Shown in pieces: positions 42,633-50,840 of a stretch of DNA of 64,000 nucleotides (position 1 is its first letter; each line of letters opens with the position of its first letter). Both the position numbers and the translations under genes were made by a program. The notes below the pieces were generated by a model, which searched no databases, was not told the origin of the DNA, and worked only from the letters and a program-made list of their open reading frames with translations. The stretch comes from Bacteroidota bacterium. Lineage in GTDB: Bacteria > Bacteroidota > Bacteroidia > Chitinophagales > LD1. Location of the stretch: contig CANJLD010000005.1 of the NCBI GenBank assembly GCA_947475165.1, positions 1 to 64,000 of the forward strand, written 5' to 3'.

Positions 42633-44222
42633 CTATAAGAATATCTTGATAATATCTCCTACCTTAATTGGGCGGTTGAACAGGCTTTTGTTATCTGCCT
42701 TTAGTTTATCGATAGTAAGCCCTTGGTAGCGTTGGGTAATGTTCCAAAGGGTGTCTCCAGGTTGCACTACGTGGAAAATGCAGTTAGCCTTAATTTCGGC
42801 AGCAGTTTTGGCCGCAACATTATTGCTGTCGGTAAACGTATCTGCAGCAACTGTCACATTCGCCACGCTAATAGCTTTACTCTTTGTGGTATCAACTGCT
42901 GCAACAGCCGTTGGTTTTTCAATTATTTTACTGCTGAACGCCTGTGCGTAGGTAGAAGATACAGCAGGATTAGCCGAAGGTGCCGAAACCACTATCTTCA
43001 ACTTTTGTCCGTAATAAAGAGATGTGCTTTTCAGCTTATTCCATTTCTTAATACTGCTTACACTCACTCCGTATTTCGAAGCCACTTTGCTTATGCTTTC
43101 GTTCTTCTTTACTTTATAATAAATGGTTTTTGAGACAGAAGCCGCTACCGGTTCAAAGTTTTGCACTAACTGCGAAGGGTCATTCATTATTTCTTCTTTA
43201 CGTGCTTCAAACAAAGCGAAGAAGTTAATAGGCAGGTTCAATGCAAAGCCATTTAGTGTATATGGAATAACTCCTATCTTGATACTCGGGTTTAAAAACT
43301 GCAATTCATCTTCGCCAATACCCAGCACGGTCGAAATATGCTTTAAACTCACCTTCGAAGTTATCAGCACTGTATCAACTGCATACAGTTCGCGCTTAGG
43401 CTCGGCAGAAACCAATTTATAATCTTTGTATTGGTTCATTACATACACAGCCGCTATATAAGTGGGCACATAACTTCTGGTTTCGGCCGGAAGGTAATTC
43501 ATAATAGCCCAGAAGTTCTTTACTCCGCCTGCACGGGCAATAGCCTTATTTACATTCCCGGGGCCTGAGTTGTAAGCAGCCAGCACCAAATGCCAGTCGC
43601 CATAAATATCGTAGAGCTTCTTCAAATATTTAGCCGCTGCTTCGGTAGCTTTAACGGGGTCGCGTCTGTCATCTATATATGAGTTAATGTTCAGCCCCAT
43701 CATTTGGCCAGTGCCATACATAAACTGCCATAAACCGGTAGCCCCCGCGCGCGATACAGCTATAGGGTTAAAGGCAGATTCAACAATTGGCAGATATTTA
43801 AACTCCAGGGGAATGCCGTTGCGGTCAAGTATTTCTTCAAAAATGGGGAAGTAAATTTGCGAGTTGGCCAGCGAGCGCGCCATCAAGCCTCTTCTGCGGT
43901 AAGCAAACAAATCTATAAACATTTTTACCTGCTGGTTGTAAGTAAGCGGCACCAGGCTGGGTATTAGTTTCATCTTCTCTTTTATCTCAGCATCAGAATA
44001 TTTGGGAATAAAATCGTAAGGCATGTTAATGCTGGCGAGCAATTCATCGTCACCTACAAAAAATTTATCGCGGGTAAACAGGTTAAACGACATGCTATCT
44101 AACTGACAAATAATAGGGTCAATGCAAACCGAATCGGAAAGCATATAATGGGCAGAAACAGGTTTTGTGAATGCCGTTGCAAACAGAAAAACTGCGATAG
44201 TCTTGAAGAGTTTTGCTTTCAT
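42633..44222 (-). CDS. MltD-like lytic transglycosylase with two LysM domains
   Basis: 529 residues from the ATG at 44222 (signal peptide MKAKLFKTIAVFLFATAFTK ... SAHY); an ATG at 44252 would add 10 residues. SLT domain about 115-290: the catalytic Glu is in LPIVESAFNPIAVSRAGATG, followed by LWQFMYGTG and LAAYNSGPGNVNKAI. Two LysM domains lie at about 365-410 (YYKVKKNESISKVASKYGV) and 480-529 (HVVQPGDTLWNITQRYQG), which bind peptidoglycan. A Pro/Ala/Thr linker separates them. Role: cleavage of peptidoglycan glycan strands in cell-wall turnover or secretion. Confidence 0.95.
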   Translation of the reverse strand: MKAKLFKTIAVFLFATAFTKPVSAHYMLSDSVCIDPIICQLDSMSFNLFTRDKFFVGDDELLASINMPYDFIPKYSDAEIKEKMKLIPSLVPLTYNQQVKMFIDLFAYRRRGLMARSLANSQIYFPIFEEILDRNGIPLEFKYLPIVESAFNPIAVSRAGATGLWQFMYGTGQMMGLNINSYIDDRRDPVKATEAAAKYLKKLYDIYGDWHLVLAAYNSGPGNVNKAIARAGGVKNFWAIMNYLPAETRSYVPTYIAAVYVMNQYKDYKLVSAEPKRELYAVDTVLITSKVSLKHISTVLGIGEDELQFLNPSIKIGVIPYTLNGFALNLPINFFALFEARKEEIMNDPSQLVQNFEPVAASVSKTIYYKVKKNESISKVASKYGVSVSSIKKWNKLKSTSLYYGQKLKIVVSAPSANPAVSSTYAQAFSSKIIEKPTAVAAVDTTKSKAISVANVTVAADTFTDSNNVAAKTAAEIKANCIFHVVQPGDTLWNITQRYQGLTIDKLKADNKSLFNRPIKVGDIIKIFL

Positions 44223-44590
44223 GGCTAAGGGTTTAGTGTAAAGGTAACGCATTCGGTAGTCTTAATATTTTATGAGCTTGTTTGTTTGTAAATTTTAACC
44301 GTGCCAAAGTAAATATTTAGCGCAGTTGCAAGGCCTTGTTTTCAACGTTGGTTTTCATTGGCTGTAAAGTTATGTGGGCATCAGAAAAAAATTGAGTGTA
44401 AAAACATTCTACCAAATATACTGCACAGAAGTCTTATTCTTCACTATTCAAATTACACTTTACCGTTGTACACACTGCCGGTGAAGAAAATCTGCCTGGA
44501 TTGGGCTGCATTTTGTAAGGGTTTACTTAAAAGCGGAGTAATTTTTGCTGTTTTCTGCTTTTTAAAACTTTAAATGGCATTACATTTTTA
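44223..44590. other. Non-coding region between the MltD-like gene and the 42-bp array
   Basis: About 370 bp of low-complexity, AT-rich leader. No ORF is convincing (the 44,358-44,573 one has no features). No clear promoter for the MltD-like gene was identified. Confidence 0.4.
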
Positions 44591-44895
44591 ATTTTTACAT
44601 GCCCTTTATATATAAAGGGCACTATATTTTTAGTTTTCTGCCTCCCTTTATGTTTAAAGGGCACAGTATTTTTAGTTTTTTACCTCCCTTTATATATAAA
44701 GGGCACTATATTTTTAGTTTTCTGCCTCCCTTTATGTTTAAAGGGCACAGTATTTTTAGTTTTTTACCTCCCTTTATATTTAAAGGGCACTATATTTTTA
44801 GTTTTCTGCCTCACTTTATGTTTAAAGGGCAGGGTATTTTTAGTTTTCCTCCTCCTTCTATATATAGAAGAAGCTATATTTTTAGTTTTTACATA
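44591..44895. repeat. 42-bp intergenic palindromic repeat array, 7 units
   Basis: CCCTTT-type cores start at 44602, 44644, 44686, 44728, 44770, 44812 and 44854 (42 bp each). Every unit carries an inverted repeat: CCCTTTATATATAAAGGG in units 1 and 3 and variants with TATGTTTAAAG or TATATTTAAAG elsewhere. The last unit has CTTCTATATATAGAAG, where both arms have changed together. Between cores is CTATATTTTTAGTTTT-like spacer. Units alternate (1, 3, 5 vs 2, 4, 6), giving an 84-bp super-period. An ORF reading through (105 aa, 14-residue repeat) exists because 42 is a multiple of 3, but there is no support for it as a gene. Confidence 0.93.
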
Positions 44896-45057
44896 CCATG
44901 TATTTACCTAAAATAATTTAGTGTATGCTGCTGCAAAAGTCAGCAACCCTGCGGTGGCGGAATAATTAGCCGGATACCTTAACATAGGTTATGGTAGTAT
45001 GATTGGTGTTTTGCCATTTAGGTCTGGCAAAAGCGTTATTTTAACTGAGTAAAAACA

Positions 45058-45088
45058 AAAAAGCCCCTCCTAAACAGAGGGGCTTTTT
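45058..45088 (-). terminator. Rho-independent terminator of the SusCD operon
   Basis: 12-bp perfect stem AAAAAGCCCCTC / GAGGGGCTTTTT, 7-base loop, T-run, 19 bp past the SusD stop. Confidence 0.92.
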
Positions 45089-45106
45089 GTAAAGATTTTT
45101 ACCGCA

Positions 45107-46612
45107 CTAATTCATATCCCACCAAAGGCGGGTATCCTGCTCATCGGCACCCTGCAAACCTACTGCTTCAGTATAGTGCGCACCGTTTAAGGTTTGCTCA
45201 TCGTTAGGGTATTTTAAACGTAACGGAATACCGGTGCCGTCCATTACCCCATCGGCAGGTAATTGAAGAATACCAAAATCCAATCTTCTCCATTCTGCCC
45301 ATGCCTCTAAGCCCTGATTGTAAAGAGCCAACCATTTTTGTTTGCCTATTATTTGCTTCCAACTAGAACCACCGGTAATAAGAGTAGCATAGTCAACACT
45401 TGGTTGAGCTAAATAAGTAGTAACATCACCTCCGCTTACCCCCCATGAACCCATAGAAGCAATAACGCCATCGTTGTAATAGTTAGCTGCCGTTCCGGTA
45501 ATAAAGCCGCGTTCTACAGCCTCTGCCAGAATAAACTGCACTTCGGCATAGCTCATAAAAACAGCCGGTGCAGTAGCACCAACCACTGCTTCGCCTCTTT
45601 GCGATACATCATCATTGGCAGTAGCCGCACCGTTGGCTTCCGACAAACCGTAAACTTCACCCACATAACTGTTTGAAGTTACCGCCTTGTCAAAGTAAAT
45701 ACCTATGCGCGGGTCGCTCATTGTGTTCATCAAATCAATCATCGTATTCGAAGCGCAAAAATCTAAACGGTTGTTTACATTAATGTCATAAAAATGCAGA
45801 TTGGTATTTGGCACATTGCTCAGGTAATTCAATTGAGCATTTTCGGAATTAGATGTAAAAACACCAGCGGTTACAGCTTCATTTATTTTTTGTGCAGCAA
45901 GCACCGGTTCGCGGTCGGCTAAGCGAATAGCCAAACGGCATTTAAGCGAGTTGCCGAATTTAGCCCACAGCGACATATCGCCCTGGTAAATAATATCCCC
46001 GGTTGGTCCTGCACCGCCATTAATCAGGCTAAGCGCATTATCCAGCTCGGCTAATAAGCCTAAATAAATATCGCGCTGACTATCATATTTAGGTTGTGGG
46101 TTTGCCGCACCTTTTAATGCTTCGCTGTATGGTGCCATTCCCCAGGTATCGGTAATGCGCTGCATTTGCCAAACACGTATAATAGTAGCCACCGCAATCT
46201 GGTTACCGGCATCGCCTTCGGTTGAAACACCGGCAGGGTCAGCTTTGCATTTGTCAATAATATATTGCAACTCAAACAAACCGCCTACCTGTACCAAAGC
46301 ATCATTGTTATTAGCACCGGAATAAAAGCTTGACCAATAGTCACCGGTTACCGTTGGGCGGAATAAATAGCGGCTTTCGGAAGAGTATTGGTTAGACGCC
46401 CAATACTGAGCTAACTGGTTGCCAACCTGTCCGCCCCACCAGTGGTCGAAGTTGTTATCTGCCAACCCTTTCAGTGCACCGGTAAGCAAATAGCTATTCG
46501 GTACGTTCTTAGGATTGTTAGGGTCATCATTAATTTTTTCGAAGTTTTTAGTGCACCCCGCGAACAGTAGTATAGCCAGTGCAACAGTTGATATTTTTAA
46601 TGAGTTACGCAT
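45107..46612 (-). CDS. SusD/RagB-family surface lipoprotein
   Basis: 501 residues. Lipoprotein signal with lipobox FAGCTKNFEKINDDPNNPKN; the KINDDPNNP run just after the Cys is a hallmark of the SusD-like 2 subgroup. TPR-like helices follow, with ALSLINGG, GNSLKCRLAIRLA, FMSYAEVQFILAEA and a C-terminal NQGLEAWAEWRRLDFG motif. SusD-type proteins cover a SusC channel and capture the nutrient, often a glycan or peptide. Its start lies 21 bp after the SusC stop. No glycoside hydrolase or regulator is next door, so the substrate is open. Confidence 0.93.
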   Translation of the reverse strand: MRNSLKISTVALAILLFAGCTKNFEKINDDPNNPKNVPNSYLLTGALKGLADNNFDHWWGGQVGNQLAQYWASNQYSSESRYLFRPTVTGDYWSSFYSGANNNDALVQVGGLFELQYIIDKCKADPAGVSTEGDAGNQIAVATIIRVWQMQRITDTWGMAPYSEALKGAANPQPKYDSQRDIYLGLLAELDNALSLINGGAGPTGDIIYQGDMSLWAKFGNSLKCRLAIRLADREPVLAAQKINEAVTAGVFTSNSENAQLNYLSNVPNTNLHFYDINVNNRLDFCASNTMIDLMNTMSDPRIGIYFDKAVTSNSYVGEVYGLSEANGAATANDDVSQRGEAVVGATAPAVFMSYAEVQFILAEAVERGFITGTAANYYNDGVIASMGSWGVSGGDVTTYLAQPSVDYATLITGGSSWKQIIGKQKWLALYNQGLEAWAEWRRLDFGILQLPADGVMDGTGIPLRLKYPNDEQTLNGAHYTEAVGLQGADEQDTRLWWDMN

Positions 46613-46633
46613 TGTATCTGTTTTTAATGGTGA

Positions 46634-49600
46634 TTAAAATTTGAAACTTAAGTTAAAGCCCATACTGCGAAGCGTAGGCAACTGCGAACCTTCAAAGCCC
46701 TGAACGTTACTTGAACTAACAGCCGATTCGGGATCAATATGCGGCACGTTCTTTTTAAGTATTGCCAAATTACGACAAACAAAACCAAGGCTTATTCCTC
46801 TAATAGGTCCTTTGGCAAAAACCTTTGCCGGCAAATCGTAAGTTAAACTCAACTCGCGGAATTTTACAAACGAAGCATCATATACATCAGCCGCATTTAC
46901 TACATAACCATGGTTTACAAAGAAATTATCAACCGCTGCAATAGGTGTAACGTTTGGCGTGCCATCTGTTGTATAATTTCCGTTGGCATCTACACCGGTA
47001 GCGTTTACGCCTTCTACAATAATTCCGTTTTCGCGAATATCGCCTTCGGCAGTTTCAGCTAAAGTGCCGGAGTACTTTCCAAACATATTGGTGAACGAAA
47101 ATAAATGTCCGCCTTTTTGAAAATCGAACAAAGCATATAAACGAACACCTTTCCAACTTAACCAGGTAGAAACACCACCGGTAAAATCTGCCAGTACCGA
47201 GCCGAGAGGTTTTACTGTGCTGGTGGTTAAATACACACCGCTGGCAGGGTCAACCAGTTTATTTCCCTTATCGTCATACACATAATCGTAGCCGGTAATT
47301 TCTCCGTAAGGGCGGCCAACAGTAGCATCTAAGGTAACGGCAAAAGGGGCGTCCTGAATTCTTACGCTTTCTACTTTTTGTCCGTCTTCTGTATTGTAAA
47401 GTTCTTTTACAGTGTTGGTGTTTTTAGCAATGTTAAAACCAATACCCCACTCAAAAGAGTTTTTCAAACGCACCGGAACAAACGAAGAAGCAAATTCAAC
47501 TCCTTTATTCTCCAAAGTTCCGGCATTTACATATCTGAAAGTGGCACCCGAAGCACCAGATTGTGCCACTCTAAAAATATTATCCTTAGTAATTGCCTGA
47601 TAGTAGGTAAGGTCGAAGTTAACGCGGTCAACAAACAAACGCAACTCAGTTCCTATTTCCCAACTGTAAACGCTTTCAGATTTTAAGTTGGCATTATTAA
47701 GCGTGTTAGGCAATACATACAAAGCCGTTGAACCAAAACTTTGCGAAGGCGCAGCTCTTGTTTCTAAGCTATGTGCAGGGGCATCAATACCCGACTTAGC
47801 CCAACCACCTCTTATCTTTCCATAGCTAAACCAGTTCTTCGCATTTCCTTTCAACAGTTCTGTCCAGATAAAACTTGCAGAAACTCCCGGATAGAAATAA
47901 GAACTGCTTTTAAGCGGCAAAGTAGACGACCAATCGTTACGCAAGGTTAAATCAACAAACACCATTCCGGCATAACCAAACGAAGCATTACCAAAAACAG
48001 AGTTTACGAGAAACCGGTTAATCTCATTATTGATGTTCACCCGGTCAACAGAGTTTTCTAAAGAGTAAAAGCCAGGTACGTTTAGCCCGCCTTGCGTTTC
48101 AGATAGATTGTTTACTCTTTTTACATCTCTCCGATTAAGACCGAACAGGGCAGATACATCAAACTTGTCTTTAAATGTTTTATGTGCAGTTACAATGCCT
48201 TCGTAATTATTTTCGTTATGTGTAATTACGTTTTCGCTGTACTTAGCCTGAAGCACCGAGTTAACTGCATTACGCTCTTCGCGGTGGTCCTGATAATAAT
48301 CAGTAGTAACGGTTACCTTGGCGTTTAACCAACTCGTAATTCTTGCCCCGGCATACACATTACCGTAAACGCGGTTTCGTCCATCTGTTTCGTAGTTTTC
48401 ATACAAAGTCCAGTAAGGGTTATCCCAGAAATACGGATGCTGGTCGTTTTCGCCCAACATATTCCAGGTGTGTTGCGTGCCGTCTGGGTTCTTATAATTT
48501 TTCAACGCCTTCATGTCTAATTGACGCTGCCACCACTGCGTAAAATTACTGGTTAGGTTGGAATAACCGGTTTGCGCACGTCCTTTTACATTCGATGTTA
48601 TATAAGTTGCATTTATACCGGCAAAAATGTGTTTCGAAAAATCGTATGTTCCGCTGAAACTAAGCGTTGAGCGATTCATTTTCGAGTTTTCAAAAACTCC
48701 TTTCGTAAAAAGGTCAGAGAAAGATAAGCGGAAACTTCCATTGTCATTAGCACCATCTAATGATACACTGGTGTTGGAAGTTATACCGGTTTTATAAAAG
48801 TCTTTAATATTATTAGGATGCGCTACCCATGGAGTTGCCTTTCCGTATTTGGCAGAATCATAATCATAGTAAGCTTCCCATTGCATTACGTCTTGTCCGT
48901 CTAATTTAGGTCCCCAGCTCCCGTCATATTCAAAAAATTGACGAACATAACCCGGAAACCTTCCGCTGCTATCAAATACAGGACCGGCACCTCCGCCATA
49001 TTTATTCTGGTATTTAGGCAAACCGGAAACCTGCTCGAAAGTAAAGTTCTGTTTTACGGTAACGCCAATAGGCGATTTGCCTTTGCCTGTTTTCTTTGAA
49101 CCTTTCTTAGTGGTAATCATAATTACCCCGTTAGCACCGCGCGTACCATATAAGGCAGATGCCGCAGAACCCTTCAATACATTTATGCTTTCTATATCGT
49201 CTGAGTTAATATCCTGTGCCGCATTTCCATAATCGTAGCCGAGCGCACCTCTTTGCTGTTCAGCAGTCGAAAAATTAGAGTTATCAAGTGGCACTCCATC
49301 TACCACAAACAGTGGCTGGTTATTTTTATCAATTGATTTGGCACCGCGAATGAGAATTCGGGATGAGCCGCCAAAATTTCCTGAACCGGTAATTTGCACA
49401 CCGGCAACTTTTCCTTGCAGCGAGTTAACAATATTGGTTTCGCGCGCAGTATTTACGGCACTACCATCTAACTTTTGTGTAGAATACCCGAGCGATTTTT
49501 GCTCACGTTTAACACCCAAAGCAGTTACCACCACTTCGTCCATGTTTTTGCCTGCCGTCATTTCAACGGTTATGTTACCGCTTTCCGGCACAGCAACATC

Positions 49601-49840
49601 TATGGTGGTCATACCCACATAGCTTACGGTTAAAGTTTTAGTGTCTTTAGGAACGGAAAGTTTAAATTTTCCGTCAACATCGGTTATAGTTCCGATAGTA
49701 GTGCCTTTTACCAGCACATTTGCGCCAACAACGGGCGTTTTATCAGCAGCATCAGTTACAATTCCTTCCACTGTTTTGTCCTGTGCAAAAGCGGCACTTA
49801 AGAACAAAACCAGGAATACAGAGAGTAGACCTTTCTTCAT
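46634..49840 (-). CDS. SusC/RagA-family TonB-dependent outer-membrane transporter
   Basis: 1068 residues. Signal peptide MKKGLLSVFLVLFLSAAFAQ, then a carboxypeptidase-D-like regulatory domain (EGIVTDAADKTPVVGANVLV, about 25-105), a TonB-box-like MDEVVVTALG, the plug with NSLQGKVAGVQITGSGNFGG, the SusC motif SINVLKGSAASALYGTRGANGVI, and a 22-strand barrel ending FNLSFKF. Works with the downstream SusD protein to import a substrate across the outer membrane, driven by TonB. A sigma/anti-sigma pair is not nearby. Confidence 0.95.
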   Translation of the reverse strand: MKKGLLSVFLVLFLSAAFAQDKTVEGIVTDAADKTPVVGANVLVKGTTIGTITDVDGKFKLSVPKDTKTLTVSYVGMTTIDVAVPESGNITVEMTAGKNMDEVVVTALGVKREQKSLGYSTQKLDGSAVNTARETNIVNSLQGKVAGVQITGSGNFGGSSRILIRGAKSIDKNNQPLFVVDGVPLDNSNFSTAEQQRGALGYDYGNAAQDINSDDIESINVLKGSAASALYGTRGANGVIMITTKKGSKKTGKGKSPIGVTVKQNFTFEQVSGLPKYQNKYGGGAGPVFDSSGRFPGYVRQFFEYDGSWGPKLDGQDVMQWEAYYDYDSAKYGKATPWVAHPNNIKDFYKTGITSNTSVSLDGANDNGSFRLSFSDLFTKGVFENSKMNRSTLSFSGTYDFSKHIFAGINATYITSNVKGRAQTGYSNLTSNFTQWWQRQLDMKALKNYKNPDGTQHTWNMLGENDQHPYFWDNPYWTLYENYETDGRNRVYGNVYAGARITSWLNAKVTVTTDYYQDHREERNAVNSVLQAKYSENVITHNENNYEGIVTAHKTFKDKFDVSALFGLNRRDVKRVNNLSETQGGLNVPGFYSLENSVDRVNINNEINRFLVNSVFGNASFGYAGMVFVDLTLRNDWSSTLPLKSSSYFYPGVSASFIWTELLKGNAKNWFSYGKIRGGWAKSGIDAPAHSLETRAAPSQSFGSTALYVLPNTLNNANLKSESVYSWEIGTELRLFVDRVNFDLTYYQAITKDNIFRVAQSGASGATFRYVNAGTLENKGVEFASSFVPVRLKNSFEWGIGFNIAKNTNTVKELYNTEDGQKVESVRIQDAPFAVTLDATVGRPYGEITGYDYVYDDKGNKLVDPASGVYLTTSTVKPLGSVLADFTGGVSTWLSWKGVRLYALFDFQKGGHLFSFTNMFGKYSGTLAETAEGDIRENGIIVEGVNATGVDANGNYTTDGTPNVTPIAAVDNFFVNHGYVVNAADVYDASFVKFRELSLTYDLPAKVFAKGPIRGISLGFVCRNLAILKKNVPHIDPESAVSSSNVQGFEGSQLPTLRSMGFNLSFKF

Positions 49841-49984
49841 AATGTAGAGTTTGGTTAAAAAAATAGGTTATCGCGAGAGCCAAGGTAGAGATTTTTCTTG
49901 CGGTTGTTAAAGAACTGTTAATGTACAAATGTGCAAAACGTGAATTACTGTAGGTTAAAAACCAAATTTGTAACAACACAACTG

Positions 49985-50018
49985 AACAAGGCGATGAGTA
50001 TACACCCATCGCCTTGTT
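49985..50018. terminator. Strong hairpin in the gap between SusC and the TPR gene
   Basis: 12-bp stem, AACAAGGCGATG / CATCGCCTTGTT, 10-base loop, followed by TATTACG on the plus strand. The two flanking genes run away from it, so it does not end either. It might mark the end of a small RNA or a control element of one of the leaders. Confidence 0.55.
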
Positions 50019-50209
50019 TATTACGGAAAATTGCTTTCTACTTATTTGTAATTAGCAATTTCAGTGTCATTTCACTTTCACAATTTCATATGCATACTCT
50101 TCTATTTTTCTGTATATATTTCAAGTATAAATCAATTAGTCTGCGGCAATAGTTTTATCCATGATTCTGCTTTTTTATTACGTTTGTCGCCTTATAAAAT
50201 AGCAAGTAT

Positions 50210-50713
50210 ATGAACGAGAGTTTAAGAGTAAGAATGGAAGATTTGTTTATGGAAGCCGACCGGTTGATAAGCGAGCAAAAAATTGGTGAGGCGTTTACCA
50301 AACTTACTTCCATTACGCAAGAAATGCCAGAGTTTGGAAAGGCGTATAACCACATTGGCTGGATTTACGAAACCAAATACAAAGACTATCCGAATGCCGA
50401 AAAATATTACAAGCAATCTATTGACTACTCGCCCGATTATTTAGCAGCTTATTACAATTATGCCATTGTGCTTTCTACCCTAAAAAAGTGGGACGAGTTA
50501 ACTGCTTTGCTGAATAAAGCATTGACCATTCCGGGCATCAACGCTTCTACTATACAAAACGAATTTGCGATTATGCATGAAGCACAAGGCAACTATAACG
50601 AAGCCATAGCCTCTTACAAAAAATATGCAGCCGCCACTTTTGACGATAAACAATTAGACACCGCCAAAGCATCAATTGACCGTTGCAAGAAGAAGATGGA
50701 ACTATTCAGTTAG
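50210..50713 (+). CDS. TPR-repeat protein, 167 aa
   Basis: Cytoplasmic (no signal). Three TPR-type helical pairs: GEAFTKLTSITQEMPEFGKA, AEKYYKQSIDYSPDYLAAYY, and NYNEAIASYKKYAAATFDD, with the usual A, G, Y, A and P positions. Such proteins act as protein-interaction scaffolds. A dispersed ACTA/CGAGTAG-type repeat (50,714-50,743) separates it from the acylase gene. Confidence 0.88.
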   Translation: MNESLRVRMEDLFMEADRLISEQKIGEAFTKLTSITQEMPEFGKAYNHIGWIYETKYKDYPNAEKYYKQSIDYSPDYLAAYYNYAIVLSTLKKWDELTALLNKALTIPGINASTIQNEFAIMHEAQGNYNEAIASYKKYAAATFDDKQLDTAKASIDRCKKKMELFS

Positions 50714-50840
50714 TAGTAAATGGCGAGTAGCAAGTAGTAAAAAGCAAAAATGCGCAGAAATATTTTTGCGCCTTTTGCTTTTTTATCTGTTCACTCTTTT
50801 ACATTCGTCTACTTCTTCAAAAAAATCAAACCCTTCCCGC

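Noticed and set aside
44599-44916. 105-aa plus-strand ORF with 14-residue repeats (HYIFSFLPPFMFKG)
   Set aside because: Reads through the 42-bp array; the DNA palindromes, with a paired change in the last unit, explain the pattern better than selection on protein.
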